Shown here piece after piece: positions 1-7,323 of a stretch of 9,832 nt of DNA. A program made the position numbers and the translations under genes. The notes below the pieces were generated by a model that was not told the DNA's origin, ran no database searches, and saw nothing but the letters and a program-made list of their open reading frames with translations. Position 1 is the first letter of the stretch. Every line of letters begins with the position of its first letter. The DNA is from Actinomycetes bacterium (GTDB lineage: Bacteria; Actinomycetota; Acidimicrobiia; Acidimicrobiales; Bog-793), in the NCBI GenBank assembly GCA_021823365.1, contig JAKAOD010000077.1, positions 1-9,832 of the forward strand, written 5' to 3'.

Positions 1-602
1 GCACGGGCACGATCCTCGGCGCCCTGCTCGCAGCGCGGCTGCCGATCGTCGTCGTGGTCGTCGACCGCCGCTGCGCCGCGCAGGAGGTCGCGGAGCGAGC
101 CGGGGTGCCCGTCGTCCTCCTCGAGCGCACGAACTTCACGCCGAGCTTCGACCGCGAGGCCTACAGCGCGGAGGTGGCGCGTGCCCTCGTCGCCCACGGC
201 GTCGAGATCGTGGCGATGGCCGGGTTCGGCACGATCCTCGGCGCCCCCGTGCACGACGCCTTCCCCGGGCGGGTGCTCAACACCCATCCGGCGCTGCTGC
301 CGGCGTTCAAGGGCTGGCACGCCGTCGAGGCGGCCCTCGCCGCCGGCGTGAAGGTCACCGGGTGCACCGTGCACCTCGCCACCCTCGAGGTCGACGACGG
401 GCCGATCCTCGCCCAGGAGGCGGTGCCGGTCCTCGACGGCGACACCCCTGCGACGCTGCACGAGCGGATCAAAGAGGTCGAGAGGCGCCTGTACCCGGCG
501 ACGTTGGCGGAGTTCGTCTCGAGCATCGAGCGCGGGCGCGCCGGTGCCCGGCGCACCGGAGACCGCAGGTCCGAGAGCCAGAGAGGGGAGAAGGCGTCGT
601 GA
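1..602 (+). CDS. purN: Phosphoribosylglycinamide formyltransferase PurN (5'-truncated by window edge)
   Basis: Transfers the formyl group of 10-formyl-THF to GAR, the third step of cytosolic purine synthesis. The reading frame is open from base 3 to the TGA at 600-602, giving 199 visible residues. The window opens inside the N-terminal phosphate loop (GTILGALLAA), so only about ten or slightly more N-terminal residues are missing. Catalytic residues are visible: Asn and His in NTHPALLP (279-290) and Asp in VDDGPILAQ (Asp codon 393-395), matching E. coli Asn106, His108 and Asp144. Oddities: the phosphate loop has Ile where E. coli has Asn13, and the folate loop reads AGFGTIL instead of the common AGFMRIL. 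A basic, low-complexity tail follows the fold. The stop overlaps the purH start (GTGA at 599-602), so the two are probably translationally coupled. The family assignment is secure. Confidence 0.95.
   Translation, partial: TGTILGALLAARLPIVVVVVDRRCAAQEVAERAGVPVVLLERTNFTPSFDREAYSAEVARALVAHGVEIVAMAGFGTILGAPVHDAFPGRVLNTHPALLPAFKGWHAVEAALAAGVKVTGCTVHLATLEVDDGPILAQEAVPVLDGDTPATLHERIKEVERRLYPATLAEFVSSIERGRAGARRTGDRRSESQRGEKAS
585..594 (+). promoter_or_regulatory. Shine-Dalgarno for purH
   Basis: The purine-rich stretch GGGGAGAAGG ends 4 nt before the GTG at 599. It is the clearest ribosome binding site in the window and fixes the purH start at 599, in the distal end of purN. The open frame itself runs upstream to 362, but that extension only overlaps purN and has no family similarity. 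Confidence 0.7.
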
Positions 603-2158
603 GGGCATTGATCTCCGTCTACGACAAGACCGGCGTCGTCGCCTTCGCCAGCGGCCTCGTGGCGCTCGGCTGGGAGATCCTGTCCAGCGGGAAGACCTCC
701 GCCGACCTCGCCGACGCCGGCGTCGCCCACCGCGAGGTCGCCGAGGTCACCGGGGCGGCGGAGATGCTCGGCGGCCGCGTCAAGACGCTGCACCCGGCGA
801 TCCACGGCGGCATCCTCGCCGACCGTTCCGACCCCGCGCACCTCGCGGAGCTCGAGGCGCGGGGGATCGAGCCGATCGACCTCGTCGTCTGCAACCTCTA
901 CCCGTTCTTCGCCGAGCCGTCGATCGAGACGATCGACGTCGGCGGCCCGGCGATGGTGCGCGCCGCCGGGAAGAACCACGCGCACGTCGGCGTCGTCGTC
1001 GACCCGGGGGAGTACGGTCCGGTCCTCGACGAGCTCCGCCGCGAGGGCGCTCTCGGGGAGGAGACCCGTCGCCGCCTCGCCAGGGCGGCCTTCGCCCACA
1101 CCGCCGCCTACGACGCGGCGATCGTCTCCTGGCTCGACGCCGCCGCGCGGCCGGCCGCTCGCGCCGAGGGGGCGGCTGACGGGGCCGCCGAGGACGTCCT
1201 GCCGCCGAGCGTCCACCTCGCCCTCGAGCGCTGCGAGACGCTCCGCTACGGGGAGAACCCCCACCAGCGCGCCGCCCGCTTCCGGCTCGTCGGCTCGGCT
1301 GGCGGCTGGCTCGACTCCATGGTGCAGCACGGCGGCCGCGAGCTCTCCTACCTCAACCTCTTCGACGCCGACGCCGCCTGGCGCCTCGCCCACGAGCTGC
1401 TCGGGCTCGGCGGGTCGGCGGCCGCCGCCGTCGTCGTCAAGCACGCCAACCCCTGTGGCGCCGCCGTCGCGCCGGACCTTGCCTCCGCCTACCGCCTCGC
1501 CTACGCCGGCGACCCGATGTCTGCCTTCGGGGGGATCGTCGCGCTCAGCGGACCGGTCGACCTCGCCCTGGCAGAACAGATCGTGGGCAACTCCCTTGCC
1601 GACGTCCTCGTCGCGCCCTCCATCGCCGAGGACGCGCTCGAGCTGTTCGCGAAGCGGCGGAGGAACATGCGCGCCCTGACGGCCGAGCCGCCGGGGGTGA
1701 TGCCGCTCCAGGTGCGGCAGGTGGGCGACGGCTTCCTCGTCCAGGAGCCGGACCGCTTCCTCTCGGCGCGCGGGCGCTGGCAGGTGCCGACCAAGATCGT
1801 GCCGCCCGAGGAGGTGATGGCAGACGTCGAGCTCGCCTGGAGGGTCTGCGCTCGCTCGACGTCGAACGCCGTCGTCGTCGCGCGGGCGGGCCAGGTCGTC
1901 GGCGTCGGCTGCGGGCAGCAGAGCCGCGTCGACGCGGCGGGGATCGCGGCACGAAAGGCCGGCGAGCGGTCCACGGGCGGCGTCGCGGCGAGCGACGCGT
2001 TCTTCCCCTTCCGCGACGCGCTCGACGTGCTTGGCGACGCCGGGGTCGCGGTCGTCGTCCATCCCGGAGGCTCGCTCCACGACGACGAGATCGTCGCCGC
2101 CGCCGACGAGCGCGGCGTGGCGCTGGTCATCACCGGAGAGCGCCATTTCCGGCACTGA
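599..2158 (+). CDS. purH: Bifunctional AICAR transformylase / IMP cyclohydrolase PurH
   Basis: Catalyses the last two steps of IMP synthesis: formylation of AICAR by 10-formyl-THF, then ring closure. It has 519 residues, close to the usual 510-530. The N-terminal cyclohydrolase (MGS-like) domain covers about 1-190 and includes SVYDKTG (6-12), the SSGKT loop and GRVKTLHP (about 59-66). The transformylase domain covers about 205-519 and shows RYGENPHQ (216-223), the catalytic Lys281-His282 pair in VKHANPCG, GDPMSAFGG (304-312), GQQSRV, and the C-terminal signature ending RHFRH. The GTG start at 599 was chosen because it has a strong Shine-Dalgarno, overlaps the purN stop by 4 nt and begins exactly at the family N-terminus. 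A 42-bp gap separates it from folD. It shares the 10-formyl-THF donor with PurN and draws on the product of FolD. No key residue is missing. Confidence 0.98.
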   Translation: MRALISVYDKTGVVAFASGLVALGWEILSSGKTSADLADAGVAHREVAEVTGAAEMLGGRVKTLHPAIHGGILADRSDPAHLAELEARGIEPIDLVVCNLYPFFAEPSIETIDVGGPAMVRAAGKNHAHVGVVVDPGEYGPVLDELRREGALGEETRRRLARAAFAHTAAYDAAIVSWLDAAARPAARAEGAADGAAEDVLPPSVHLALERCETLRYGENPHQRAARFRLVGSAGGWLDSMVQHGGRELSYLNLFDADAAWRLAHELLGLGGSAAAAVVVKHANPCGAAVAPDLASAYRLAYAGDPMSAFGGIVALSGPVDLALAEQIVGNSLADVLVAPSIAEDALELFAKRRRNMRALTAEPPGVMPLQVRQVGDGFLVQEPDRFLSARGRWQVPTKIVPPEEVMADVELAWRVCARSTSNAVVVARAGQVVGVGCGQQSRVDAAGIAARKAGERSTGGVAASDAFFPFRDALDVLGDAGVAVVVHPGGSLHDDEIVAAADERGVALVITGERHFRH

Positions 2159-2200
2159 GCCCGGGCGCGTGCTCGACCGGGATGCAGCCCCGGCACGACC

Positions 2201-3061
2201 ATGAGCGCCCGACTGCTCGACGGGGAGGCGCTCGCGGCGCGCATCAGGCAGGAGATCGCCGAGGAGGTCGCGGCGATGCGCGCTGCCGGGGTTGTCCCCG
2301 GCCTCGGGACGGTGCTCGTCGGTGACGACCCTTCGAGCAGCCGCTACGTCGAGATGAAGCGCGAGGACTGCGCGAGCGTCGGAATCGCGTCGATCCATCA
2401 GCACCTGCCGGCAGACGTCGCTCAGGAGGAGCTCCTCTCTGTCGTCCGGCGCTACAACGCCGATCCGGAGGTCGACGCCTACCTCGTCCAGCTCCCGCTC
2501 CCCGCGCAGGTCGACGAGGAGGCGGTGCTCGCCGCCGTCGATCCGGCGAAGGACGCCGACGGCCTGCACCCGGTCAACCTCGGTCGCCTGGTGATGGGCG
2601 TCTCCGGGCCGCTTCCCTGCACCCCGGCCGGCATCGTCGAGCTCCTCTCGGCCAACGCCGTGCCGGTCGAGGGCCGCCATGTCGTGATCATCGGCCGGGG
2701 GCTCACGATCGGACGTCCGCTCGCGGCGCTGATGGCGCTGAAGCGGCCCGGCTGCAACGCGGCGGTCACCGTCGTCCACACCGGCGTCGAGGACCTCGCC
2801 TCCTACGTCCGGCGGGCCGACGTCCTCGTCGCCGCCGCCGGCCGGGCCGGCCTTGTCACGCCCGAGATGGTCAAGCCCGGCGCAGCCGTCGTCTCGGCCG
2901 GGACGTCCTTCGTGGGGCGCCGGCTCGTTCCCGACGTCGAGGAGTCCGTCGCCGAGGTGGCCGGCTGGATCACGCCCCGGCTCGGCGGCGTCGGCCCGAT
3001 GACCCGGGCGATGCTCCTCCGCAACGCCGTCGCGGCGGCGCGCCGCCGCCATCCCGGCTGA
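2201..3061 (+). CDS. folD: Methylene-THF dehydrogenase / methenyl-THF cyclohydrolase FolD
   Basis: Bifunctional cytosolic enzyme interconverting 5,10-methylene-THF, 5,10-methenyl-THF and 10-formyl-THF. It has 286 residues, the normal length. Visible motifs: Tyr49-x3-Lys53 in YVEMKRED (the Lys matches catalytic Lys56 of the human enzyme), VQLPLP (96-101, catalytic-region Gln97), [10 protein letters not shown] (117-126, with Asp120), [11 protein letters not shown], the Rossmann signature [10 protein letters not shown] (164-173), and GGVGPMT (262-268) near the C-terminus. The common GRSxxVGxP form has Leu in place of Ser here, which is tolerated in this family. The ATG at 2201 gives the standard N-terminus ([11 protein letters not shown]), although no good Shine-Dalgarno precedes it. 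It lies 42 bp after purH and 16 bp before metF. It supplies the 10-formyl-THF that PurN and PurH use and shares its methylene-THF substrate with MetF. Confidence 0.97.
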   Translation: MSARLLDGEALAARIRQEIAEEVAAMRAAGVVPGLGTVLVGDDPSSSRYVEMKREDCASVGIASIHQHLPADVAQEELLSVVRRYNADPEVDAYLVQLPLPAQVDEEAVLAAVDPAKDADGLHPVNLGRLVMGVSGPLPCTPAGIVELLSANAVPVEGRHVVIIGRGLTIGRPLAALMALKRPGCNAAVTVVHTGVEDLASYVRRADVLVAAAGRAGLVTPEMVKPGAAVVSAGTSFVGRRLVPDVEESVAEVAGWITPRLGGVGPMTRAMLLRNAVAAARRRHPG

Positions 3062-3077
3062 CGCGCCAGACGTTCGC

Positions 3078-3953
3078 GTGACGAAGGTCTCCGAGCTCCT
3101 CAAGGCCAGGCGCTGCCTCTCGGTCGAGCTCTGGCCGCCGCGCACGGAGGAGGCGGCGGCGCGCCTCAGGACCTCGCTCGCCCGTCTCGAGCGGCTCCGG
3201 CCGGACTTCGCCTCGATCACCTACGGGGCCGGCGGCTCGACGAGAGACCGCACCCACGAGCTCGTCGTCGCGATCCAGGCCGAGGGCAGGATGACGGCGA
3301 TGGCTCACGTCGCCTGCGCTGCCCACCGTCGGGAGGAGCTCGTCGCGATCCTCGAGCGCTACCGCGCGGCCGGCATCGAGAACCTCCTCGCGCTGCGCGG
3401 CGACCCGCCCCTGTGGACCGGCGAGCGGCCGCCGGCGGGTGCGTTGCGGCATGCTGCGGAGCTCGTCGAGCTGGCGAGGGAGATGGGGGACTTCTGCGTC
3501 GCCGTGGCGGTCCATCCCGAGATCCATCCCGAGTCGACCGACCTCGAGACGGACCGGCGGCTCCAAGCCGACAAGCTCGAGCGAGCCGACCTCGGGATCA
3601 GCCAGATGTTCTTCAAGGCCGATGACTACCTCCGTCTCGTCGAGGACCTGGCCTCTCGCGGCGTCACCAAGCCGGTACTGCCGGGCGTCATGCCGATCGT
3701 GAACGCGCGCTCGATGCTCAGGATGGCCGAGCTCTCCGGCACGCGCGTGCCCACCCGGCTCGCGGCGCGGATCGACGCCGTCGCCGGGCGGCCCGAGGAG
3801 GTCCGGCGCATCGGCGTCGAGGTCGCGACCGAGATCTGCGTGAAGCTCCTTGCCGAGGGCGTGCCCGGGCTGCACTTCTACACGATGAACCAGGTGGCCG
3901 CGACGGAAGAGGTCTGCGAGAACCTCGGCCTGCTGCCCGGAGGGCCGGCGTAG
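3078..3953 (+). CDS. metF: 5,10-methylenetetrahydrofolate reductase (MetF family)
   Basis: Flavin-dependent reductase forming 5-methyl-THF from 5,10-methylene-THF, the methyl donor for methionine synthesis. It has 291 residues, the size of bacterial single-domain MetF. Visible: Glu17 in SVELWPP (matching the E. coli catalytic Glu28 in the FEFFPP motif), [13 protein letters not shown] (48-60), ALRGDPP with Asp109 (E. coli Asp120, which tunes the flavin), VHPEIHPES (145-153), [10 protein letters not shown] with Gln176 (E. coli Gln183), PGVMPI, and HFYTMNQ near the C-terminus. The E-L-W-P-P form of the first motif is less common than E-F-F-P-P. The GTG at 3078 lies 16 bp after folD with no Shine-Dalgarno, so it probably depends on translational coupling. 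As the last gene of the folate block, it competes with FolD for methylene-THF. The exact electron donor (NADH or another) cannot be read from the sequence. Confidence 0.93.
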   Translation: MTKVSELLKARRCLSVELWPPRTEEAAARLRTSLARLERLRPDFASITYGAGGSTRDRTHELVVAIQAEGRMTAMAHVACAAHRREELVAILERYRAAGIENLLALRGDPPLWTGERPPAGALRHAAELVELAREMGDFCVAVAVHPEIHPESTDLETDRRLQADKLERADLGISQMFFKADDYLRLVEDLASRGVTKPVLPGVMPIVNARSMLRMAELSGTRVPTRLAARIDAVAGRPEEVRRIGVEVATEICVKLLAEGVPGLHFYTMNQVAATEEVCENLGLLPGGPA

Positions 3954-4030
3954 CGGCGGCACTGCGCAAGTCCCCGGCACCGAGCGGGGTCCCATCGCGG
4001 TTCGGACCGGCGTCGCTCCCGACCAGGGCG

Positions 4031-4044
4031 GTAGGCTCCGGCGC
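4031..4044 (+). promoter_or_regulatory. Putative leaderless promoter (-10) for icd
   Basis: TAGGCT at 4032-4037 fits the actinobacterial -10 pattern TAnnnT and ends 7 nt before the icd ATG at 4045, so transcription would begin at or next to the start codon. No Shine-Dalgarno lies upstream, as expected for a leaderless mRNA. I see no convincing -35 at 16-19 bp spacing. The same arrangement precedes mdh. The rest of the 91-bp gap (3954-4044) holds only short GC-rich stems (for example CCCCG 3972-3976 with CGGGG 3985-3989) and no T-run. Confidence 0.5.
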
Positions 4045-5241
4045 ATGGCCGAGAAGATCACCATGTCAGCCGAAGGGAAGCTCCATGTGCCCGAGGAGCC
4101 GATCATCCCCTACATCGAGGGCGACGGCACCGGGGTCGACATCTGGCCGGCGTCCCGGCTCGTCTTCGACGCCGCGGCCGCCAAGCATGGCCGGCGGATC
4201 GCCTGGAAGGAGGTGCTCGCCGGCGAGAAGGCGTTCAAGGAGACCGGGAGCTGGCTGCCCGACGAGACGGTCGGGGCGTTCCGGGACTACCTGATCGGCA
4301 TCAAGGGCCCGCTCACGACACCCGTCGGCGGCGGGATCCGCTCGCTCAACGTCGCCCTCCGCCAGCTGCTCGACCTCTACGTCTGCCTGCGCCCGGTCCG
4401 CTGGCTCCGCGGCGTGCCGTCGCCGGTGCTGCATCCCGAGCGGGTCGACATGGTGATCTTCCGGGAGAACACCGAAGACGTCTACGCCGGGCTCGAGGTC
4501 GAGGCCGGCAGCGCCGAGGCGAAGCGGCTCATCGAGCTGTTCCGCGCCGAGGTCGGATGGCAGATCCGCCCCGACTCCGGGATCGGCGTCAAGCCGGTGT
4601 CCGTGACGGGCTCGAAGCGGCTGATCCGCGCCGCGATCGCCTACGCCCTCGAGCGCGGCCGCAAGAGCGTCACGCTCGTCCACAAGGGCAACATCCAGAA
4701 GTTCACCGAGGGCGCATTCCGGGCATGGGGCTACGAGCTCGTCCGGGAGGAGTTCGCCGACCGCGCCGTCGGCTGGGACGACTGCGGCGGCGAGCCGGGG
4801 GACAAGCTGCTCGTGAAGGACGTCATCGCCGACATCGCGTTCCAGCAGGTGCTGACGCGCGCGTCCGAGTTCGACGTGATCGCGACGACGAACCTGAACG
4901 GCGACTACCTGTCCGACGCCCTGGCGGCGCAGGTCGGCGGGATCGGCATCGCCCCGGGCGCGAACATCAACTACGTCACCGGTCACGGCGTCTTCGAGGC
5001 GACGCACGGGACGGCGCCGCGCTACGCCGGCCAGGACAAGGTCAACCCGGGGTCGGTGATCCTCTCGGGCGTGCTCATGTTCGAGCACCTCGGCTGGCGC
5101 GACGTCGCCGACGACATCACGCGGGCCCTCGAGGCGACGATCGCCGAGAAGATCGTCACCTACGACTTCGCGCGCCTCACGGAGGGCGCGACCGAGGTCC
5201 GGACGAGCGAGTTCGCCCAGGCGATCGTCGATCGGCTCTGA
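4045..5241 (+). CDS. icd: NADP-dependent isocitrate dehydrogenase, E. coli type
   Basis: Oxidatively decarboxylates isocitrate to 2-oxoglutarate in the TCA cycle. It has 398 residues (E. coli 416), shorter mainly in a surface region before VKDVIAD. The substrate pocket is intact: Ser100, Asn102, Arg106, Arg116 and Arg140, with Tyr147 and Lys214 as catalytic residues (E. coli Ser113, Asn115, Arg119, Arg129, Arg153, Tyr160, Lys230). Metal ligands Asp287 and Asp291 are present in [10 protein letters not shown]. The NADP-specificity residues are Arg326-Tyr327 (E. coli Lys344-Tyr345) plus Tyr373 and Arg377 (Tyr391, Arg395), so NADP+ is the likely cofactor with a conservative Lys-to-Arg change. Ser100 sits where AceK phosphorylates the E. 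coli enzyme, but no kinase gene is in view. The ATG at 4045 follows a leaderless-type -10 and gives a normal N-terminus. The next gene, galT, begins 16 bp after the stop, so read-through is likely. Confidence 0.96.
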   Translation: MAEKITMSAEGKLHVPEEPIIPYIEGDGTGVDIWPASRLVFDAAAAKHGRRIAWKEVLAGEKAFKETGSWLPDETVGAFRDYLIGIKGPLTTPVGGGIRSLNVALRQLLDLYVCLRPVRWLRGVPSPVLHPERVDMVIFRENTEDVYAGLEVEAGSAEAKRLIELFRAEVGWQIRPDSGIGVKPVSVTGSKRLIRAAIAYALERGRKSVTLVHKGNIQKFTEGAFRAWGYELVREEFADRAVGWDDCGGEPGDKLLVKDVIADIAFQQVLTRASEFDVIATTNLNGDYLSDALAAQVGGIGIAPGANINYVTGHGVFEATHGTAPRYAGQDKVNPGSVILSGVLMFEHLGWRDVADDITRALEATIAEKIVTYDFARLTEGATEVRTSEFAQAIVDRL

Positions 5242-5257
5242 GCAACAGAACCGCCGC

Positions 5258-6361
5258 GTGCGGACCACGAAGACCCGTCTCGCCGACGGGCGAGAGCTCG
5301 TCTACTACGACCACGACGACTCGCCGCCCCGCACGGCCCGTGATCGCCGCGAGCTGCCGCCGCGACCGGCCGGGTCGGATCTTCGCCACGACCCGTTCCT
5401 CGACGCCTGGGTGATGGTGGCCGCCTACCGCCAGGAGCGCACGTTCTTCCCCTCGCCCGAGGAGTGCCCGCTGTGCCCGTCGGGCGAGGGGAGGCCCACG
5501 GAGATCCCCGAGTCGGACTACGACGTCGTCGTGTTCGAGAACCGCTTTCCCGCCCTCGCCGGCGACGAGCCGACCCGCGTCGGGGCGGATGCACCCGCGG
5601 CACCCGGCGCGTTCCCGGGGCTCCTCGCAAGCCGGCACAGCGCAGGGCGTTGCGAGGTCGTCTGCTACTCGCCGCGACACGAGGCCTCGCTCGTCGAGCT
5701 CTCCTCGGACGACGTCGGCCTCGTGCTCGCTGCGTGGGTCGACCGCACCGCCCGGCTCTCGGAGATCCCCGGAGTCGAGCAGGTGTTCTGCTTCGAGAAC
5801 CGGGGGAGCGAGGTCGGCGTGACGCTCCAGCACCCTCACGGGCAGATCTACGCCTACCCCTTCGTGACGCCGCGCACCTCGAGGGCGCTTCAGGCGGCGA
5901 CCGCCTACCACCGCCGCACCGGCCGCAACCTCTACGACGACGTCCTCGCCGCAGAGCGGGTCGCCGGCGAGCGCGTCGTCGCCGAGAACGGCTCGTGGAC
6001 CGCCTTCGTCCCCCATGCGGCACGCTGGCCCTACGAGGTCCACCTCTACCCGAACCGCCGCGTCGCCGACCTCGCCGCGCTCGGCGCGAGGGAGCGCGAC
6101 GACTTCGCGCCGATCTACCGCGACCTGCTCGCCCGCTTCGACAGGCTCTTCGGCCTGCGCACGCCGTACATGTCCGCCTGGCACCAGGCGCCGGTGCGTG
6201 AGGGCCGGGACGCGCTTGCGTTGCACCTCGAGCTGTTCACGGTCATGCGCAGCGCGGGCAGGCTCAAGTACCTCGCCTCCTCCGAGTCGGCGATGGACGC
6301 GTTCGCGAACGACGTCGTCCCGGAGGCGGCGGCTGAGAAGCTCCGGGCGCTCGCGCCGTGA
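5258..6361 (+). CDS. galT: Galactose-1-phosphate uridylyltransferase GalT
   Basis: Second enzyme of the Leloir pathway: exchanges UMP between UDP-glucose and galactose-1-phosphate through a uridylylated histidine. It has 367 residues, near the usual 345-370. Zinc ligands are visible as Cys70 and Cys73 (ECPLCP), His141 (CYSPRH) and His192. The nucleophile is His194 in QHPHGQIYA (191-199). Before it comes FENRGSEVGVT, and later comes the conserved WHQAP near the C-terminal half. The N-terminus (TKTRLADGRELVYYD) fits actinobacterial GalT and supports the GTG at 5258. That start lies 16 bp after icd without a Shine-Dalgarno, so translation may depend on icd. The stop overlaps the galE start (GTGA at 6358-6361). 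It is the first gene of the gal cluster, and I see no gal-specific promoter between icd and galT. Confidence 0.96.
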   Translation: MRTTKTRLADGRELVYYDHDDSPPRTARDRRELPPRPAGSDLRHDPFLDAWVMVAAYRQERTFFPSPEECPLCPSGEGRPTEIPESDYDVVVFENRFPALAGDEPTRVGADAPAAPGAFPGLLASRHSAGRCEVVCYSPRHEASLVELSSDDVGLVLAAWVDRTARLSEIPGVEQVFCFENRGSEVGVTLQHPHGQIYAYPFVTPRTSRALQAATAYHRRTGRNLYDDVLAAERVAGERVVAENGSWTAFVPHAARWPYEVHLYPNRRVADLAALGARERDDFAPIYRDLLARFDRLFGLRTPYMSAWHQAPVREGRDALALHLELFTVMRSAGRLKYLASSESAMDAFANDVVPEAAAEKLRALAP

Positions 6362-7323
6362 GGATGCTCGTCACCGGCGGCGCCGGCTACATCGGCAGCG
6401 TCGTCGCCAAGCGGCTCTTGGAGCACGGCGACGAGGTCACCGTCCTCGACGACCTCTCGACCGGGCACGACGACGCCGTGCCGGCGGGCGCAGAGCTCGT
6501 CGTGGGCCGGGTGCATGACGCCGAGGCGGTCCTCGCCGGACGCAGCTTCGACGCCGCCGTGCACCTCGCCGCCGCTTCGCTCGTCGCCGAGTCGATCGCC
6601 GATCCCGCCAAGTACGAGGAGAACAACGTCGTCGGCAGCCGGTGCCTCGTCGCCGCGCTCGGCCGTCTCGGCGTCGGCCGCCTCGTCTTCTCCTCGACCG
6701 CCGCCGTCTACGGCGAGCCTGAGTCCGTGCCGATCGATGAGGACGCGCCGACCCGCCCGGTGAACCCCTACGGCGCCTCGAAGCTCGCCGTCGACGAGAT
6801 GCTCGCCGCCGAGGCGGGACGATCCGGCCTCGCCGCCGTCAGCCTCCGCTACTTCAACGCCGCCGGCGCCTACGCGGGGCTCGGCGAGCGCCACGATCCC
6901 GAGACCCACCTCGTCCCGATCGCTCTCGAGGTCGCCCTCGGGCTCCGCCCGGCGCTCGTCGTGAACGGCGAGGACTATCCGACCGCGGACGGCACCTGCG
7001 TGCGCGACTACATCCACGTCGCCGACCTCGCGGAGGCGCACGTTGCGGCGCTGGCCCACGCCGAGGCGAACCGCCATCGCGTCTACAACCTCGGCAACGG
7101 CACCGGCTTCAGCGTGCGCGAGGTGATCGCCGCCATCGAGGAGGTCACGGGCCGGTCCCTGACGGTCAGCGTCGGGCCGCGCAGGCCCGGCGACCCGGCC
7201 GTGCTCGTCGCGTCCTCCGCCCGAGCCCGAGCCGAGCTCGGCTGGGTGCCCGGGCGCCCCTCGCTCGAGCGCATCGTCGGCGACGCCTGGGAGGTGCTCG
7301 TCGCACGCCGGGGACCTCCGTGA
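6358..7323 (+). CDS. galE: UDP-glucose 4-epimerase GalE
   Basis: NAD-dependent extended short-chain dehydrogenase/reductase that interconverts UDP-galactose and UDP-glucose, closing the Leloir pathway. It has 321 residues. Visible: TGGAGYIGS (6-14, the Rossmann GxxGxxG), acidic Asp31 after strand 2 (LDDLSTG, NAD preference), Thr114 in FSSTAAVYG (E. coli Ser124 position), catalytic Tyr138-x3-Lys142 (YGASK), YFNAAG, and RDYIHVADLA. The position of E. coli Tyr299, which limits N-acetylated substrates, aligns by eye to Leu283 (GDPAVLVASS), so some UDP-GlcNAc activity is possible. The GTG at 6358 overlaps the galT stop by 4 nt. An ATG two codons downstream (6364) would give 319 residues and is the only real alternative. 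The end overlaps galK by 4 nt, so galT, galE and galK are one translationally coupled unit. Confidence 0.96.
   Translation: MRMLVTGGAGYIGSVVAKRLLEHGDEVTVLDDLSTGHDDAVPAGAELVVGRVHDAEAVLAGRSFDAAVHLAAASLVAESIADPAKYEENNVVGSRCLVAALGRLGVGRLVFSSTAAVYGEPESVPIDEDAPTRPVNPYGASKLAVDEMLAAEAGRSGLAAVSLRYFNAAGAYAGLGERHDPETHLVPIALEVALGLRPALVVNGEDYPTADGTCVRDYIHVADLAEAHVAALAHAEANRHRVYNLGNGTGFSVREVIAAIEEVTGRSLTVSVGPRRPGDPAVLVASSARARAELGWVPGRPSLERIVGDAWEVLVARRGPP

Noticed and set aside
541..559. Hairpin CCGGTGC / GCACCGG with a 5-nt loop near the end of purN, upstream of the purH Shine-Dalgarno
   Set aside because: A 7-bp GC stem is expected by chance many times in such DNA. It lies in coding sequence, has no T-run and does not cover the purH ribosome site.
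2169..2196. Possible bulged stem in the purH-folD gap (CCGGG 2177-2181 with CCCGG 2189-2193, flanked by GTG/CAC)
   Set aside because: Only 5 bp contiguous. No terminator T-run, no riboswitch-like conserved core, and the gap is only 42 bp.
161..3220. A 1019-codon open frame on the minus strand across purN, purH, folD and the start of metF
   Set aside because: It is antisense to securely identified genes. In very GC-rich coding DNA the opposite frame rarely meets stops. Its translation is Arg/Asp/Gly-rich with no recognisable family.
3972..4008. Two overlapping short stems in the metF-icd gap (3972-3989 and 3988-4008) as a terminator or attenuator
   Set aside because: Each is 5 bp with an 8-11 nt loop and no T-run; too weak to call, although a break in transcription here would fit the downstream icd promoter.
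4066..6226. Minus-strand open frames of 287-400 codons opposite icd and galT
   Set aside because: Shadows of confident genes with no domain signature and no start or ribosome-site support.
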